A stretch of 32,465 bases of DNA from CAZWSE01 sp964636575. Lineage in GTDB: Bacteria; Pseudomonadota; Alphaproteobacteria; Rhodobacterales; Rhodobacteraceae. How positions within the stretch are numbered: position 1 is the first letter of the stretch; every line of letters starts with the position of its first letter. Positions 14,997 to 23,545 of the stretch are shown here, in pieces. The stretch spans positions 1-32,465 of the forward strand of contig CAZWSE010000037.1 of assembly GCA_964636575.1 (NCBI GenBank), written 5' to 3'. The notes beneath the pieces are model-generated. The model saw only the letters and a program-made list of their open reading frames with translations, had not been told where the DNA came from and did no database searches. A program made the translations under genes and the position numbers.

Positions 14997-16979
14997 ATGA
15001 CACGCGTTTTGGCCCTTCTGGGGTTTATTTTATGGACTTTTCTGACGGCCAGCGGCCCCGCCTTGGCGGATCGTCCGCGCCCTTTGGGCAACGCGATGGA
15101 AGCTGTGCGCGCGGGAAGTTGGGACAATGCCGCCAAGATTGCCATTCGTGATGGGCAGGTTGCCGCTGACATCGTTGAATGGCACCGATTGCGGGCCGGA
15201 CGCGGTACCTTTGCCGAGGCGCGTGATTTCTTGATCCGACGGCCCGATTGGCCGGGCTTGCCGTGGTTGCGCCGCAAGTCCGAAGGGGCGCTTGAAGGTC
15301 AGCCCGGTGCTGACGTGCTGGCCTTTTTTGCAAAGTCGAAACCTCAAACCGGAGCCGGTGTTCTTGCCTTTGCAGCCGCCCTGAAGTCCAGCGGCAAACC
15401 CTTGGATGCCGACTATGCTCTTGAGACCGCGTGGCAGACCCTGAAGTTGACCGAAGAAGAGCATACCGCCTTTATGGACCAGCACGCCGCCTTGCTGAAA
15501 CCGCATCACGAAAAACGGTTAGATCAGATGCTATGGCGCGGGTGGTTTGACGATGCAAAGCGGCTTTTACCATTGATGAATGAGCAGACCCAAGCCTTTG
15601 CCAACACACGCATGGCGCTGCGCACTGGCAAAGCCGATGTAAACAAGATGATCGACGCCTTGCCACTTGATCTGCAAGCCGACCCGGGCCTGTCCTATGA
15701 CCGGTTTCTGTGGCGCGCCCGCAAAGGGTTTGCCGACAGCGCCCGCACGTTGATTTTGGAGCGCAGCCTGACAGCCGCCACCCTTGGTCGACCTGAGGAA
15801 TGGGCCAACCGCAGGCGGTCCTTGGCGCGGTCCGAGATGCGCAATGGCGACCCTGTGATCGCTTATGAACTGGCCGCGCGGCACTTTCTTGAGGACGGGT
15901 CGGACTATGCCGATCTGGAATGGCTTTCGGGCTATATCGCCCTGCGCAAATTGAACGACGCGGAACTCGCCCTGATGCATTTCCAGCGGTTCGACCATGC
16001 TGTGGCCTCGCCCATATCCAAAGGGCGTGCGGGATACTGGATCGGGCGGGCCTATGAGGAAATGGATGATCTCGAAGCCTCATATGCCGCTTACAAAGAC
16101 GGCGCGCGGTATCAAACCGCGTTCTACGGATTGCTGTCGGCTGAGAAGATTGGCGCTGAATTTGATCCGCTTCTGGCAGGCAAAGAACCCGTCGCCGACT
16201 GGCGCGAGGCGCCGTTCAAAACGTCATCGGTTTATGAAGCCGGATTGTTGCTTTTGGCCTCGGACGAGCCAACGCTGGCGGAACGGTTCCTGACCCATCT
16301 GGCCGAAAGCCTGACCCGCGAAGAAGCCCTACAGCTGGGTCAGGTTGCCATTGATCTGGGGCAGCCGCATCTGGCTGTCATGATCGGCAAGCGGGTGGCC
16401 AAACGCGGGATTGTCCTGCCAGCGGCTTACTATGCTTTGCACCCGATGCACCGTATGAACCTGCCTATCGCGCCTGAGATGGCTTTATCCATCGCACGTC
16501 GCGAATCCGAATTTGACCCTGTCGTGACCAGCGGCGTCGGCGCACGCGGGCTGATGCAGATCATGCCCGACACCGCCCGCGAGGTCGCCCGTGGCCTTGG
16601 AATCAACGACCATTCGACAGACCGCTTGCTGCTGGATTGGGATTATAATGCCAAGCTTGGGTCCAGTTTTCTGTCCACGCTTGCAGGTCGCTTTGGGGGC
16701 AATGTTGTGATGATCTCCGCCGCCTATAACGCTGGCCCCAGCCGCCCGAACCGTTGGATGCAAGAACGGGGCGACCCGCGCGGCAGTGACAGTCTGACCT
16801 TTGATATGATCGACTGGATCGAGCACATCCCCTTCAACGAGACCCGCAACTATGTGATGCGGGTGACAGAAAGCCTGCCGATCTATCGTGCGCGCTTGGG
16901 GCTTGACCCACTGCCGCTGCCGTTTAGCAAGGAGTTAGCGGGGGACACTTTGCTGGCGTTCGCGCCAGAAAGTGAATAG
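14997..16979 (+). CDS. slt: Soluble lytic murein transglycosylase (Slt70 type)
   Basis: 660 residues with a signal peptide (MTRVLALLGFILWTFLTASG, then PALA), a long alpha-helical superhelix of TPR-like pairs (about 30-450) and a C-terminal GH23 lysozyme-like domain. The catalytic glutamate is in SIARRESEFDP (about E503), followed by GARGLMQIMPDTA and SAAYNAGPSRPNRW. It cleaves peptidoglycan glycans in the periplasm to 1,6-anhydro-muropeptides. Starts at 14988 or 14997 are both possible; the strong promoter rules out 14931. The 3' end overlaps the reverse-strand EamA transporter gene by 45 bp. Confidence 0.92.
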   Translation: MTRVLALLGFILWTFLTASGPALADRPRPLGNAMEAVRAGSWDNAAKIAIRDGQVAADIVEWHRLRAGRGTFAEARDFLIRRPDWPGLPWLRRKSEGALEGQPGADVLAFFAKSKPQTGAGVLAFAAALKSSGKPLDADYALETAWQTLKLTEEEHTAFMDQHAALLKPHHEKRLDQMLWRGWFDDAKRLLPLMNEQTQAFANTRMALRTGKADVNKMIDALPLDLQADPGLSYDRFLWRARKGFADSARTLILERSLTAATLGRPEEWANRRRSLARSEMRNGDPVIAYELAARHFLEDGSDYADLEWLSGYIALRKLNDAELALMHFQRFDHAVASPISKGRAGYWIGRAYEEMDDLEASYAAYKDGARYQTAFYGLLSAEKIGAEFDPLLAGKEPVADWREAPFKTSSVYEAGLLLLASDEPTLAERFLTHLAESLTREEALQLGQVAIDLGQPHLAVMIGKRVAKRGIVLPAAYYALHPMHRMNLPIAPEMALSIARRESEFDPVVTSGVGARGLMQIMPDTAREVARGLGINDHSTDRLLLDWDYNAKLGSSFLSTLAGRFGGNVVMISAAYNAGPSRPNRWMQERGDPRGSDSLTFDMIDWIEHIPFNETRNYVMRVTESLPIYRARLGLDPLPLPFSKELAGDTLLAFAPESE

Positions 16980-17813
16980 GCCCGCCGCCACGATCAACCC
17001 AGCGCCCAAAACCACGTTGGCCCGCAGTGTTTCATCGAACACCACCAGCCCAAGTAAAGACGCAAAGACTAAATGCAGGTAGGCGAAGGGTTGGACTGCG
17101 CTGGCCTCGGCGGCTTCATAGCATTTGATGAGCAACCAGTGGCCCAATGCGCCTGTCAGACAGAGTAGCCCCATCCATTGCCAATCCTGTCCCTGCATGG
17201 GTTCCCAAAACCAGATACCGATGGCCGTCATTGCCAGCCCGCCGGACACGCCTGTCCAGAAAAAGCTGGTCGCCGCGCTGTCTTTGCGCGCCACAAAGCG
17301 AGTCAAAAGCCCGTACAACGCGAACAGGACCGCCGATACGAATGCGATCATCGCATAGGGGTTAAAGACGCCATATCCGGGTTGCAAAATGATCAAGACC
17401 CCGATGAAACCGACCCCGATAGCGACCCAACGCCGCCACCCGACGGTTTCGCCCAGCATTGGCCCGGACAGGGCCGCGATAAGCAAAGGGTAGCAGGCAA
17501 AAATCGCGTGGCTTTCGATAAGCCCTAGAATCGTGAACCCGACCACCGCCACACAGATTTCAGCCGCAAGCGTCAATCCACGTAGTATCTGTAAGCCTGT
17601 CTGATCCGTTCGTGCGGCGGCCTTTAGCCCCCCTGCTGTGCGGCTTGCGATTGCGACAACAAATAGCGCGAAGAACCAGTACCGGATCATGACGACCATG
17701 AAGGCGTTGTATTCACCCGCCAAATGCCGCGAGATGCCGTCTTGTAGGGCAAAGACGAAGGTTGTTGCGACCATGAGGCTGATGCCTAAGGGTACGTTGT
17801 TAGATTGGCTCAT
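16935..17813 (-). CDS. EamA/DMT-family transporter
   Basis: 292 residues with about ten hydrophobic helices arranged as two EamA repeats, each with the family features (FALQDGISRHLA near the start; PFAYLHLVFASLLGLVVFDE in the second half). Such proteins export or import small metabolites and often amino acids; the substrate cannot be predicted. Its ATG overlaps the mnmD stop by 4 nt (ATGA on the reverse strand), so the two form an operon. The 3' end runs 45 bp into slt on the other strand, leaving no room for a terminator between them. Confidence 0.85.
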   Translation of the reverse strand: MSQSNNVPLGISLMVATTFVFALQDGISRHLAGEYNAFMVVMIRYWFFALFVVAIASRTAGGLKAAARTDQTGLQILRGLTLAAEICVAVVGFTILGLIESHAIFACYPLLIAALSGPMLGETVGWRRWVAIGVGFIGVLIILQPGYGVFNPYAMIAFVSAVLFALYGLLTRFVARKDSAATSFFWTGVSGGLAMTAIGIWFWEPMQGQDWQWMGLLCLTGALGHWLLIKCYEAAEASAVQPFAYLHLVFASLLGLVVFDETLRANVVLGAGLIVAAGLFTFWRERQQSVPR

Positions 17814-18481
17814 AGCTCAGCCCGTGTCATGTGCCGTTTACGCCCGTAGCCTTGGGTGCGGGTAACCGTAAATCCTGCATCTGCAAGCCCGCGTCGCACG
17901 AAACCTGCGGCAGTATAGGTGGCTGCCGTTCCCTTTGGGGCGGTATGCTGCGCGACTTGGGCCATGAGCTCGGGTGACCATAGTTCGGGGTTGTTGGCGG
18001 GCGAGAATCCGTCAAGAAACCATGCATCGGCTTTGCCTTGCCATGCGGGAAGCGTTTCGCGCGCGTCGCCGATGATAAGGTGCAGGGTGATGTCTTTTGC
18101 GACTTCGCGACTGTGGCTTTGTATAGACCAATCTTGCAACAGGGGCTCCGCCAGATTTTCGATTTCGGGAAAGGCCTTTAAGGCGCGTGCGGCTTCTTCC
18201 TTTTGGAGGGGATAGGCCTCAAAACTGGTGAAATGGAGCTGGCCTTTGGCGCCGCTGCTTTGCCATGCTTCGATAAGGGTCAAAAGGTTCAACCCTGTTC
18301 CAAACCCAAGCTCAGCCACGTGAAACCCATCATAGAACCGATCTGGCAAATCGTTCCCGTCCAAGAACACATGCCGCGTTTCAGCCAACCCGTTGTCGAG
18401 CGAAAAGTAGGGGTCATCGAACCGTGTCGAGACCGGAATTTTGTCGTTCCGCCATTCGAGTTTCGCTGACTGGTCGTCCAC
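17810..18481 (-). CDS. mnmD: MnmD-type tRNA methyltransferase (stand-alone MnmC N-terminal domain)
   Basis: 223 residues starting with GTG, with GGGGA upstream. It has a class I methyltransferase fold with FHVAELGFGTGLNLLTLIEAW for SAM binding and the family signature DAWFLDGFSPANNPELWSPEL. MnmD adds the last methyl group of mnm5s2U at the tRNA wobble position. In E. coli this domain is fused to an FAD oxidoreductase in MnmC; here the candidate second half is a separate gene 54 bp away on the opposite strand. N-terminal LEWRNDKIPVSTRFDDPYFS matches the usual MnmD start. Confidence 0.88.
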   Translation of the reverse strand: MDDQSAKLEWRNDKIPVSTRFDDPYFSLDNGLAETRHVFLDGNDLPDRFYDGFHVAELGFGTGLNLLTLIEAWQSSGAKGQLHFTSFEAYPLQKEEAARALKAFPEIENLAEPLLQDWSIQSHSREVAKDITLHLIIGDARETLPAWQGKADAWFLDGFSPANNPELWSPELMAQVAQHTAPKGTAATYTAAGFVRRGLADAGFTVTRTQGYGRKRHMTRAEL

Positions 18482-18535
18482 CGCAGGTTCCCCTATGCTT
18501 GGTGCCTGATCGGACCCTGACCAAAGGCGCGGGCA

Positions 18536-19576
18536 TTGGCAACATCTGACATCACGATACGCGGTGCGGGCATCTTTGGTCTGTCGATTGCATGGGCCTG
18601 CATTAAGCGTGGGGCACGAGTGACGGTTGTTGACCCGAACGGTGTTGGTGCGGGATCAAGCGGCGGTGTCGTCGGCGCGTTGGCCCCGCATGTTCCCGAG
18701 AACTGGAACCCCAAGAAAGCCTTTCAACTGGACAGCTTGTTGATGGCGCAGTCCTTCTGGCGAGAGGTCGAAGAGGTTGGCGGCCTGTCTCCTGGGTATG
18801 GGCGCACAGGCCGCTTGCAGCCGATTGCCGATGATAAGGCGCTGGCCTTGGCCCACCGTCGCGCAGGAACAGCTTTAGAACTTTGGGAAAACAAGGCGGT
18901 GTGGGAGGTTGTTTCCGCGGCGGAGATTGAAGGTTGGGGACCTGAAAGCCCAACGGGTTTCGTGATCCGCGATACGCTTAGCGCGCGTCTTCACCCTGCC
19001 CGATCCTGTGCTGCCCTTGCACAAGCGATCCACGCCAAGGGCGGGTTGATCGTGACAGAGGCCCCGGATCAAGGGGCTGTTTGCTGGGCCACGGGCGTCC
19101 ATGACTTGGCCCGTATCAGCACCGCCCTAGACCGCCCCGTTGGCAATGGGGTCAAGGGACAGGCCGCGGTGTTGGGGTTTGATGCAGGGCCAGATGCGCC
19201 GCAGCTGTTTGTGGATACGGTTCATGTGATCCCCCATGCTGATGGCACCACGGCGATCGGGTCCACCAGTGAGCGTGAAGCGGTGGGTCTGGACACAGAC
19301 AGCCAGCTTGAGGATTTGATTGAACGGGTCCGGTCTGCTTTGCCCATCTTGCGCGATGCGCCCGTTTTGCAGCGTTGGGCTGGACACCGTCCCAGATCGA
19401 AAAGCCGTGCGCCTGTTTTGGGCGCCCATCCTTTGGATCAAACGCAGTTCATTGCCAATGGCGGCTTTAAGATTGGCTTCGGCATGGCCCCAAAAGTGGC
19501 CGAGGTCATGGCTGATCTGATGCTTGACGGTCGAGACGCGGTGCCTGATGCGTTTCGCAGTGATTTGAGTATTTGA
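18536..19576 (+). CDS. FAD-dependent oxidoreductase (DAO family), MnmC C-terminal-like
   Basis: 346 residues with an N-terminal dinucleotide-binding motif (IRGAGIFGLSIAWACIKRGA) and a GAGSSGGVVGALAPHVPENW segment as in DAO/MnmC FAD domains. The C-terminal stretch ANGGFKIGFGMAPKVAEVM closes the FAD site. The first possible start is the TTG at 18536, preceded by AAAGG and an in-frame stop at 18518; the motif begins only ten residues later, so TTG is very probably used. Being divergent from mnmD, it may supply the cmnm5U-to-nm5U step that the second MnmC domain performs. It could equally be a glycine or D-amino-acid oxidase homologue, since the sequence alone does not separate these. Confidence 0.75.
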   Translation: MATSDITIRGAGIFGLSIAWACIKRGARVTVVDPNGVGAGSSGGVVGALAPHVPENWNPKKAFQLDSLLMAQSFWREVEEVGGLSPGYGRTGRLQPIADDKALALAHRRAGTALELWENKAVWEVVSAAEIEGWGPESPTGFVIRDTLSARLHPARSCAALAQAIHAKGGLIVTEAPDQGAVCWATGVHDLARISTALDRPVGNGVKGQAAVLGFDAGPDAPQLFVDTVHVIPHADGTTAIGSTSEREAVGLDTDSQLEDLIERVRSALPILRDAPVLQRWAGHRPRSKSRAPVLGAHPLDQTQFIANGGFKIGFGMAPKVAEVMADLMLDGRDAVPDAFRSDLSI

Positions 19577-19590
19577 GAAAGGGTAAAGCT

Positions 19591-19989
19591 ATGGTGCCTG
19601 TTTTGAAATCGCTGGATCACTTGGTTTTGACGGTTGCAGATATTGGCACCACTGTTGCTTTTTATACAGATGTTTTGGGTATGACCGCTGAAGTCTTTCA
19701 GGTTGCCGACGGCGTGCGTCGTCATGCGCTGAAATTCGGTGAGCAGAAGATCAACTTGCATCTGAAGGGGCATGAGTTTGAGCCCAAGGCGCTTGCTCCA
19801 ACCCCTGGCAGTGCCGACCTGTGTTTCTTAACCGACACCGATTTAACGACTTGGGTCCGCCACTTGAAACGGTGCGGCGTTGCGATTGTGGAGGGGCCAG
19901 TGGCGCGCACGGGCGCCAATAGCCCGATCACTTCCATTTACATCGTTGATCCCGATGGGAACTTGATCGAGATATCGGTGCAGGATTAG
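19591..19989 (+). CDS. VOC-family (glyoxalase/bleomycin-resistance-like) protein
   Basis: 132 residues, one vicinal-oxygen-chelate domain with two beta-alpha-beta-beta-beta halves. It starts LDHLVLTVADIGTTVAFYTDVLGM and ends YIVDPDGNLIEIS, carrying the metal-site histidine and glutamate of the fold. The ATG at 19591 has AAAGGG ahead; an in-frame TTG at 19573 overlaps the previous stop. It follows the FAD oxidoreductase by 14 bp and probably shares its transcript. The substrate is unknown. A paralogue lies at 31055-31435. Its stop codon overlaps that of the convergent reductase gene. Confidence 0.82.
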   Translation: MVPVLKSLDHLVLTVADIGTTVAFYTDVLGMTAEVFQVADGVRRHALKFGEQKINLHLKGHEFEPKALAPTPGSADLCFLTDTDLTTWVRHLKRCGVAIVEGPVARTGANSPITSIYIVDPDGNLIEISVQD

Positions 19990-20531
19990 CCCCGTTCGAT
20001 CTCTGTCCGGAGGGCATCCATAAGGGCTGTCAGGTCTTTGACGTAGATTTCACTGGTCAAATGACCGTTGTCGTCAAATGCGCTGTGGCTGGCGGCCAGA
20101 TGGATTTCCGGCCCAGTGATAAGACGCGGGCGGAATGGCACCATATAACCGCGCAGCACCAGTTGTGCCCGTTCACCACCGGCCCGACCGGCGGCCGCAG
20201 ACATCACCGCAACGGGCTTATCTGCCCAAGGCGCGCCGTTCGTCCGGCTGACCCAATCGAGCGCGTTTTTGAGCGCCCCTGACGGGCCTTTGTTGTATTC
20301 GGGTGTTGATATGACAATTGCATCGGCCGCCGCGATTTGATCGGCCAGCGCTTGTACCGCATCTGGCACCCCTGTGCTTGCTTCATTGTCGCCGTTGTAG
20401 AGTGGCAGATCGATGTCTGCTTCTGTGAAACTTGCCGCGTCAAAAAGGCGGGCGGCTTCGCGGATCAGTTTGCGGTTTGTTGCCTCTGCCCGAAGTGAGC
20501 CTGAGATGCCAAGGATGGAGTGCTGTGCCAT
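19986..20531 (-). CDS. NADPH-dependent FMN reductase
   Basis: This 181-residue flavodoxin-fold protein has the FMN phosphate loop GISGSLRAEATNRKL and the flavin-contact motif STPEYNKGPSGALKNALDWVSR, characteristic of the NADPH-dependent FMN/azo/chromate reductase family (SsuE/ChrR/YieF type). It probably reduces free flavin, quinones or similar acceptors. The ATG at 20531 has AAAAGGA upstream and is chosen over the longer frame to 20609. The stop overlaps that of the convergent VOC gene within TTAG. Confidence 0.88.
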   Translation of the reverse strand: MAQHSILGISGSLRAEATNRKLIREAARLFDAASFTEADIDLPLYNGDNEASTGVPDAVQALADQIAAADAIVISTPEYNKGPSGALKNALDWVSRTNGAPWADKPVAVMSAAAGRAGGERAQLVLRGYMVPFRPRLITGPEIHLAASHSAFDDNGHLTSEIYVKDLTALMDALRTEIERG

Positions 20532-20592
20532 GGGATGTGTCCTTTTGAAATCTTGTTGCCCACAAATTGGCCCATCCCCCTTCAAATGCAAG

Positions 20593-20616
20593 AGGCCCCG
20601 TGTGCACACGAGGCCT
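20593..20616 (-). terminator. Stem-loop downstream of the OmpA-family lipoprotein gene
   Basis: The near-palindrome AGGCC-C-CGTG/CACG-A-GGCCT has one internal mismatch and a TGCA loop. On the reverse strand it lies 31 nt after the lipoprotein stop and is followed by a modestly T-rich stretch. It is a probable terminator for that gene and also insulates the FMN reductase gene. Confidence 0.5.
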
Positions 20617-20647
20617 GCTTAAATTCACACAGATGATCGACTTCCTT

Positions 20648-21298
20648 TTAGGCGTTCGGCAAAATCACGATTTCAACGCGCCGATTTTGCGCCTTGCCCG
20701 CGGGATCGAGGTTAGAGGCCAGTGGCTGATCTTCACCGCGTCCATAAGCCTGAATTCGGCCAAACGGGACGCCTGATTGCATCAGAACATCAGCGACCGC
20801 ATTGGCACGGCGCACGGAGAGGTCTTGGTTATAGGCAGCATCACCATCGCTGTCGGTATGTCCAACAACTTGGATGGTCGAGTTCGGGTAGTTTTGCAGG
20901 TTGCCTGCGACGGTGCGCAGATCGTTTTGCAGGCCCGGACGAACGGTAAAGCTGTCCACATCAAAGGTGATATCCTGCGGCAGGGTCACGATCAGACGGT
21001 CGCCTGTGTTTGTGATGCCAACATCGGGGTTATTCAGGCTGCTGCGCAGTTCGGCTTCTTGCTTATCAAGCTGGTTGCCGATCAACGCACCTGCACCGGC
21101 ACCGATAACGGCCCCTGCGACAGCGCGGTCTTTGCTTTCACCCGCGCCGATAAGGCCACCAACAAGGCCGCCAATAAGGGCGCCCTGTTTGGCTTTCTGG
21201 TTTGGATCGTTGGGGTTGCCGCCCAAATAAGCGGGATCAGTACAGGCTGTCAGGCCGATCAGGCCAAGCCCTGCAATACATGCGGGAATAGTTTTCAT
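20648..21298 (-). CDS. OmpA-family outer-membrane lipoprotein (YiaD-like)
   Basis: 216 residues. The lipoprotein signal peptide ends in the lipobox LTAC (16-19). A glycine-zipper region follows (about 39-75; GALIGGLVGGLIGAG, GAVIGAGAGALIG), then an OmpA peptidoglycan-binding domain (about 100-216) with TIQVVGHTDSDGDAAYNQDLSVRRA and a C-terminal NRRVEIVI. It likely anchors the outer membrane to the cell wall. The ATG at 21298 has GAGGTGG ahead. It is transcribed alone and followed by a hairpin. Similarity to Pal is limited to the OmpA domain; the glycine zipper places it with YiaD-like proteins. Confidence 0.9.
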   Translation of the reverse strand: MKTIPACIAGLGLIGLTACTDPAYLGGNPNDPNQKAKQGALIGGLVGGLIGAGESKDRAVAGAVIGAGAGALIGNQLDKQEAELRSSLNNPDVGITNTGDRLIVTLPQDITFDVDSFTVRPGLQNDLRTVAGNLQNYPNSTIQVVGHTDSDGDAAYNQDLSVRRANAVADVLMQSGVPFGRIQAYGRGEDQPLASNLDPAGKAQNRRVEIVILPNA

Positions 21299-21424
21299 AT
21301 GGGTCCACCTCAGTTTTATTGGGCCTATTGAAAGAGGCCACTCGTTACATTGCACACCATATACATGGAAAACTTCCCGATGTTATTCAATATCAACCCC
21401 AGATTCGGCGGCTTGTCGCCTATG

Positions 21425-22270
21425 TCAAAGCTCTGTCTGGGCAGCCTCATAGGCCAGCATTGCCCGCTTTACAGGCAGCCCCCAATGATACCCCCCAAGC
21501 CCGCCTGACTTGCGCAACGCCCTGTGGCAGGGGATCAACCAGCTGACCGGATTGCGTCCGACCGCGGTGCCCACTGCCCGCACGGCTTTGGGGGTGCCGA
21601 TGGTTTGGGCGATTTCGGAATAGGTGGTGACCTGCCCTGTTGGGATCGCGAGTAATGCTTCCCAGACCTTGATCTGAAACGGCGCGCCGATTAGGACCAT
21701 TGGCGTTTTCTCATCCTTGTTTGATCCGCCCGCAAATGCGTTTTGGACCCATGGCGCTAAGCGTGCGCTGTCTTCCACATAATGAGCTTTGGGCCAGCGC
21801 GATTGCAGGTCTTGCATTGTATCGGCTTCATTGATTTCCGAGGAAAACCCGAGCCCGCACAGCCCTTTGTCAGTGCCCATAACAAGCGCTGGTCCAAACG
21901 GGCTTTCAAACCACCCCCAGTAAATCGTAAGCCCAGCCCCGCCTGTTGCATAATCGCCGGGGCTCATCGCTTCCCAGCGCAGGAACAGATCGTGTAGTCG
22001 CCCTGTGCCAGACAGCCCGACCTCATGCGCGGTGTCGAGTGTTGTGAACCGATCGCGGATCAGGTCTTTTGCATGGGCCAGTGTCAAATACTGCTGATAG
22101 CGTTTCGGTGACACCCCGACCCAAGCCGAGAACAGCCGTTGAAAATGGGCGGGGCTCATATCCATCTGGGCGGACAGGTCATCGAGACTTATCGGTGCCT
22201 CGGCCGTGTCAATAAGATCAATCGCGCGGCGCATGACGCCGTAGTGGTATGTTGTCTCTGGATCGGTCAT
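21425..22270 (-). CDS. Ada-like AraC regulator fused to methylated-DNA alkyltransferase
   Basis: 281 residues. An AraC-type helix-turn-helix domain (about 10-100; LDDLSAQMDMSPAHFQRLFSAW) is joined to an O6-methylguanine-DNA methyltransferase domain. The latter has FQIKVWEALLAIPTGQVTTY and the active-site motif LIPCHR (about C248). It should remove O6-alkyl groups suicidally and may regulate repair genes. The N-terminal zinc domain of E. coli Ada, which senses methylphosphotriesters through a cysteine, is missing, so activation must differ. A GTG at 22306 with GAGG upstream would add 12 residues; the ATG at 22270 is kept. Bases 21299-21424 hold nothing else recognisable. Confidence 0.88.
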   Translation of the reverse strand: MTDPETTYHYGVMRRAIDLIDTAEAPISLDDLSAQMDMSPAHFQRLFSAWVGVSPKRYQQYLTLAHAKDLIRDRFTTLDTAHEVGLSGTGRLHDLFLRWEAMSPGDYATGGAGLTIYWGWFESPFGPALVMGTDKGLCGLGFSSEINEADTMQDLQSRWPKAHYVEDSARLAPWVQNAFAGGSNKDEKTPMVLIGAPFQIKVWEALLAIPTGQVTTYSEIAQTIGTPKAVRAVGTAVGRNPVSWLIPCHRALRKSGGLGGYHWGLPVKRAMLAYEAAQTEL

Positions 22271-22353
22271 GGCGGTCTCATTTTCGTCAGTGTCGTTTGA
22301 GACCACACTAGCCTCGTGAACACACCCCGACGACCCGAAACCTGCGCCTTTGG

Positions 22354-23409
22354 TCAGGCGATTTGCGCGAAAGACGTCTCAGACGGCACCTGAACGAGTT
22401 GTTCTTTGATCAAACCTACTTCTTTCACCGTCAGACAGGGGCGCGCGGTGGTCATTTTGTGGAGCCTATGCCCCATCAGACGTTTCACGCGACGTCGGTT
22501 AGGCGCAGAGAGCATCCGCAAAGCCTGTTCACTCGTGAAGAAGCTTTCCGCCCATAGCCCTTCGGCACGGATGACTTCGTGGTTCTCACACAAGATATGG
22601 ACAAAGGTCGTTGGGGTATCCGGACAAGCAGAGGTGACACAGTCACCGTTGATAAGCGCCTTGGCGGGAACAAAGACCTCATCCGCGCCGAACAAGAGCT
22701 GAACCTGAGCCCCTTCCACAAGAATACGGTGGTATGCAGAGACTTTCAGATCATGGTCCGGCATGCCCGCACCCAGAGCGCCTTTATGGATTGTCACGGG
22801 CCACAGCTGGGGCATGTCTTGCATCTGCGCAACGCTGAGCTTGGTCTGACCGACCCATAAAATCCGCTGGAAGCCATTGTCTTTCGTCCGCACCCTGTCT
22901 TCGGTCGAAAGCCAATCCACCGGCAAAAGGCCGGACGCCGTTTCAATCATCGTGCCAGAGCAATAGCAGGGGACAGAGTTGAAGAATGAATACTCAATCT
23001 CCGATCCATCTGTGACGTCGTCGGTAGAAAGAACGGGATAGCTTGCCCCCGGCGTTAGCTCGACTGACGAAAAGTACCCCAGATGCTGGCCTGCGATTTC
23101 GATGCGGTCGAGATACCCGCTTCCACCATCAAGCGTGTCGATTTCGGCATAGGCTTCATCATAGATCTGACCTGACGCGATTACGGTGCCATCGGGTGTG
23201 GTGACGACGGCTGTCTGGTTCGCATCGCTGCCGATCTCATCATCGCCCGGCGCCGCGTCATCCCCATCAAAGAAGTTGTCGTCATCTGTGATCGTGACCT
23301 TGATCCGATCCTGCGTTGGATCGAAGCTTGGACTGAGGTCAAACGCGCCCGTAGAGCTGTTGAACACCAGTGCCGAGGCCGCGTAGCCGTAAATTACATA
23401 GGTCGCCAT
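22354..23409 (-). CDS. Hint-domain (Hedgehog/intein-type) protein
   Basis: 351 residues. The N-terminal part (1-145) is acidic, beta-rich and Asp-laden (DRIKVTITDDDNFFDGDDAA), suggesting Ca2+ binding. The Hint domain starts at C148 (PCYCSGTMIETASGLLPVDW) and continues through DHDLKVSAYHRILVEG and ILCENHEVIRAEGLWAESFF to a basic C-terminus. Such Hint_2 proteins are common in Rhodobacterales; the domain is related to self-cleaving inteins and Hedgehog. Whether it cleaves is unknown. No signal peptide is visible; an RTX-like or type I export route is conceivable. It stands alone, divergent from nth. Confidence 0.85.
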   Translation of the reverse strand: MATYVIYGYAASALVFNSSTGAFDLSPSFDPTQDRIKVTITDDDNFFDGDDAAPGDDEIGSDANQTAVVTTPDGTVIASGQIYDEAYAEIDTLDGGSGYLDRIEIAGQHLGYFSSVELTPGASYPVLSTDDVTDGSEIEYSFFNSVPCYCSGTMIETASGLLPVDWLSTEDRVRTKDNGFQRILWVGQTKLSVAQMQDMPQLWPVTIHKGALGAGMPDHDLKVSAYHRILVEGAQVQLLFGADEVFVPAKALINGDCVTSACPDTPTTFVHILCENHEVIRAEGLWAESFFTSEQALRMLSAPNRRRVKRLMGHRLHKMTTARPCLTVKEVGLIKEQLVQVPSETSFAQIA

Positions 23410-23545
23410 TGCATATGCCCGCTGAAAAGAACGGCAAACCTTTGTCGGATGATGGTGAACAATGCGCTAACTGCGCCATACAAGCTGTCTAAGATTTTAG
23501 GCAATCCGCTTGCCGCCCTGCCCCTTTACGGGCATATCGGACCGC

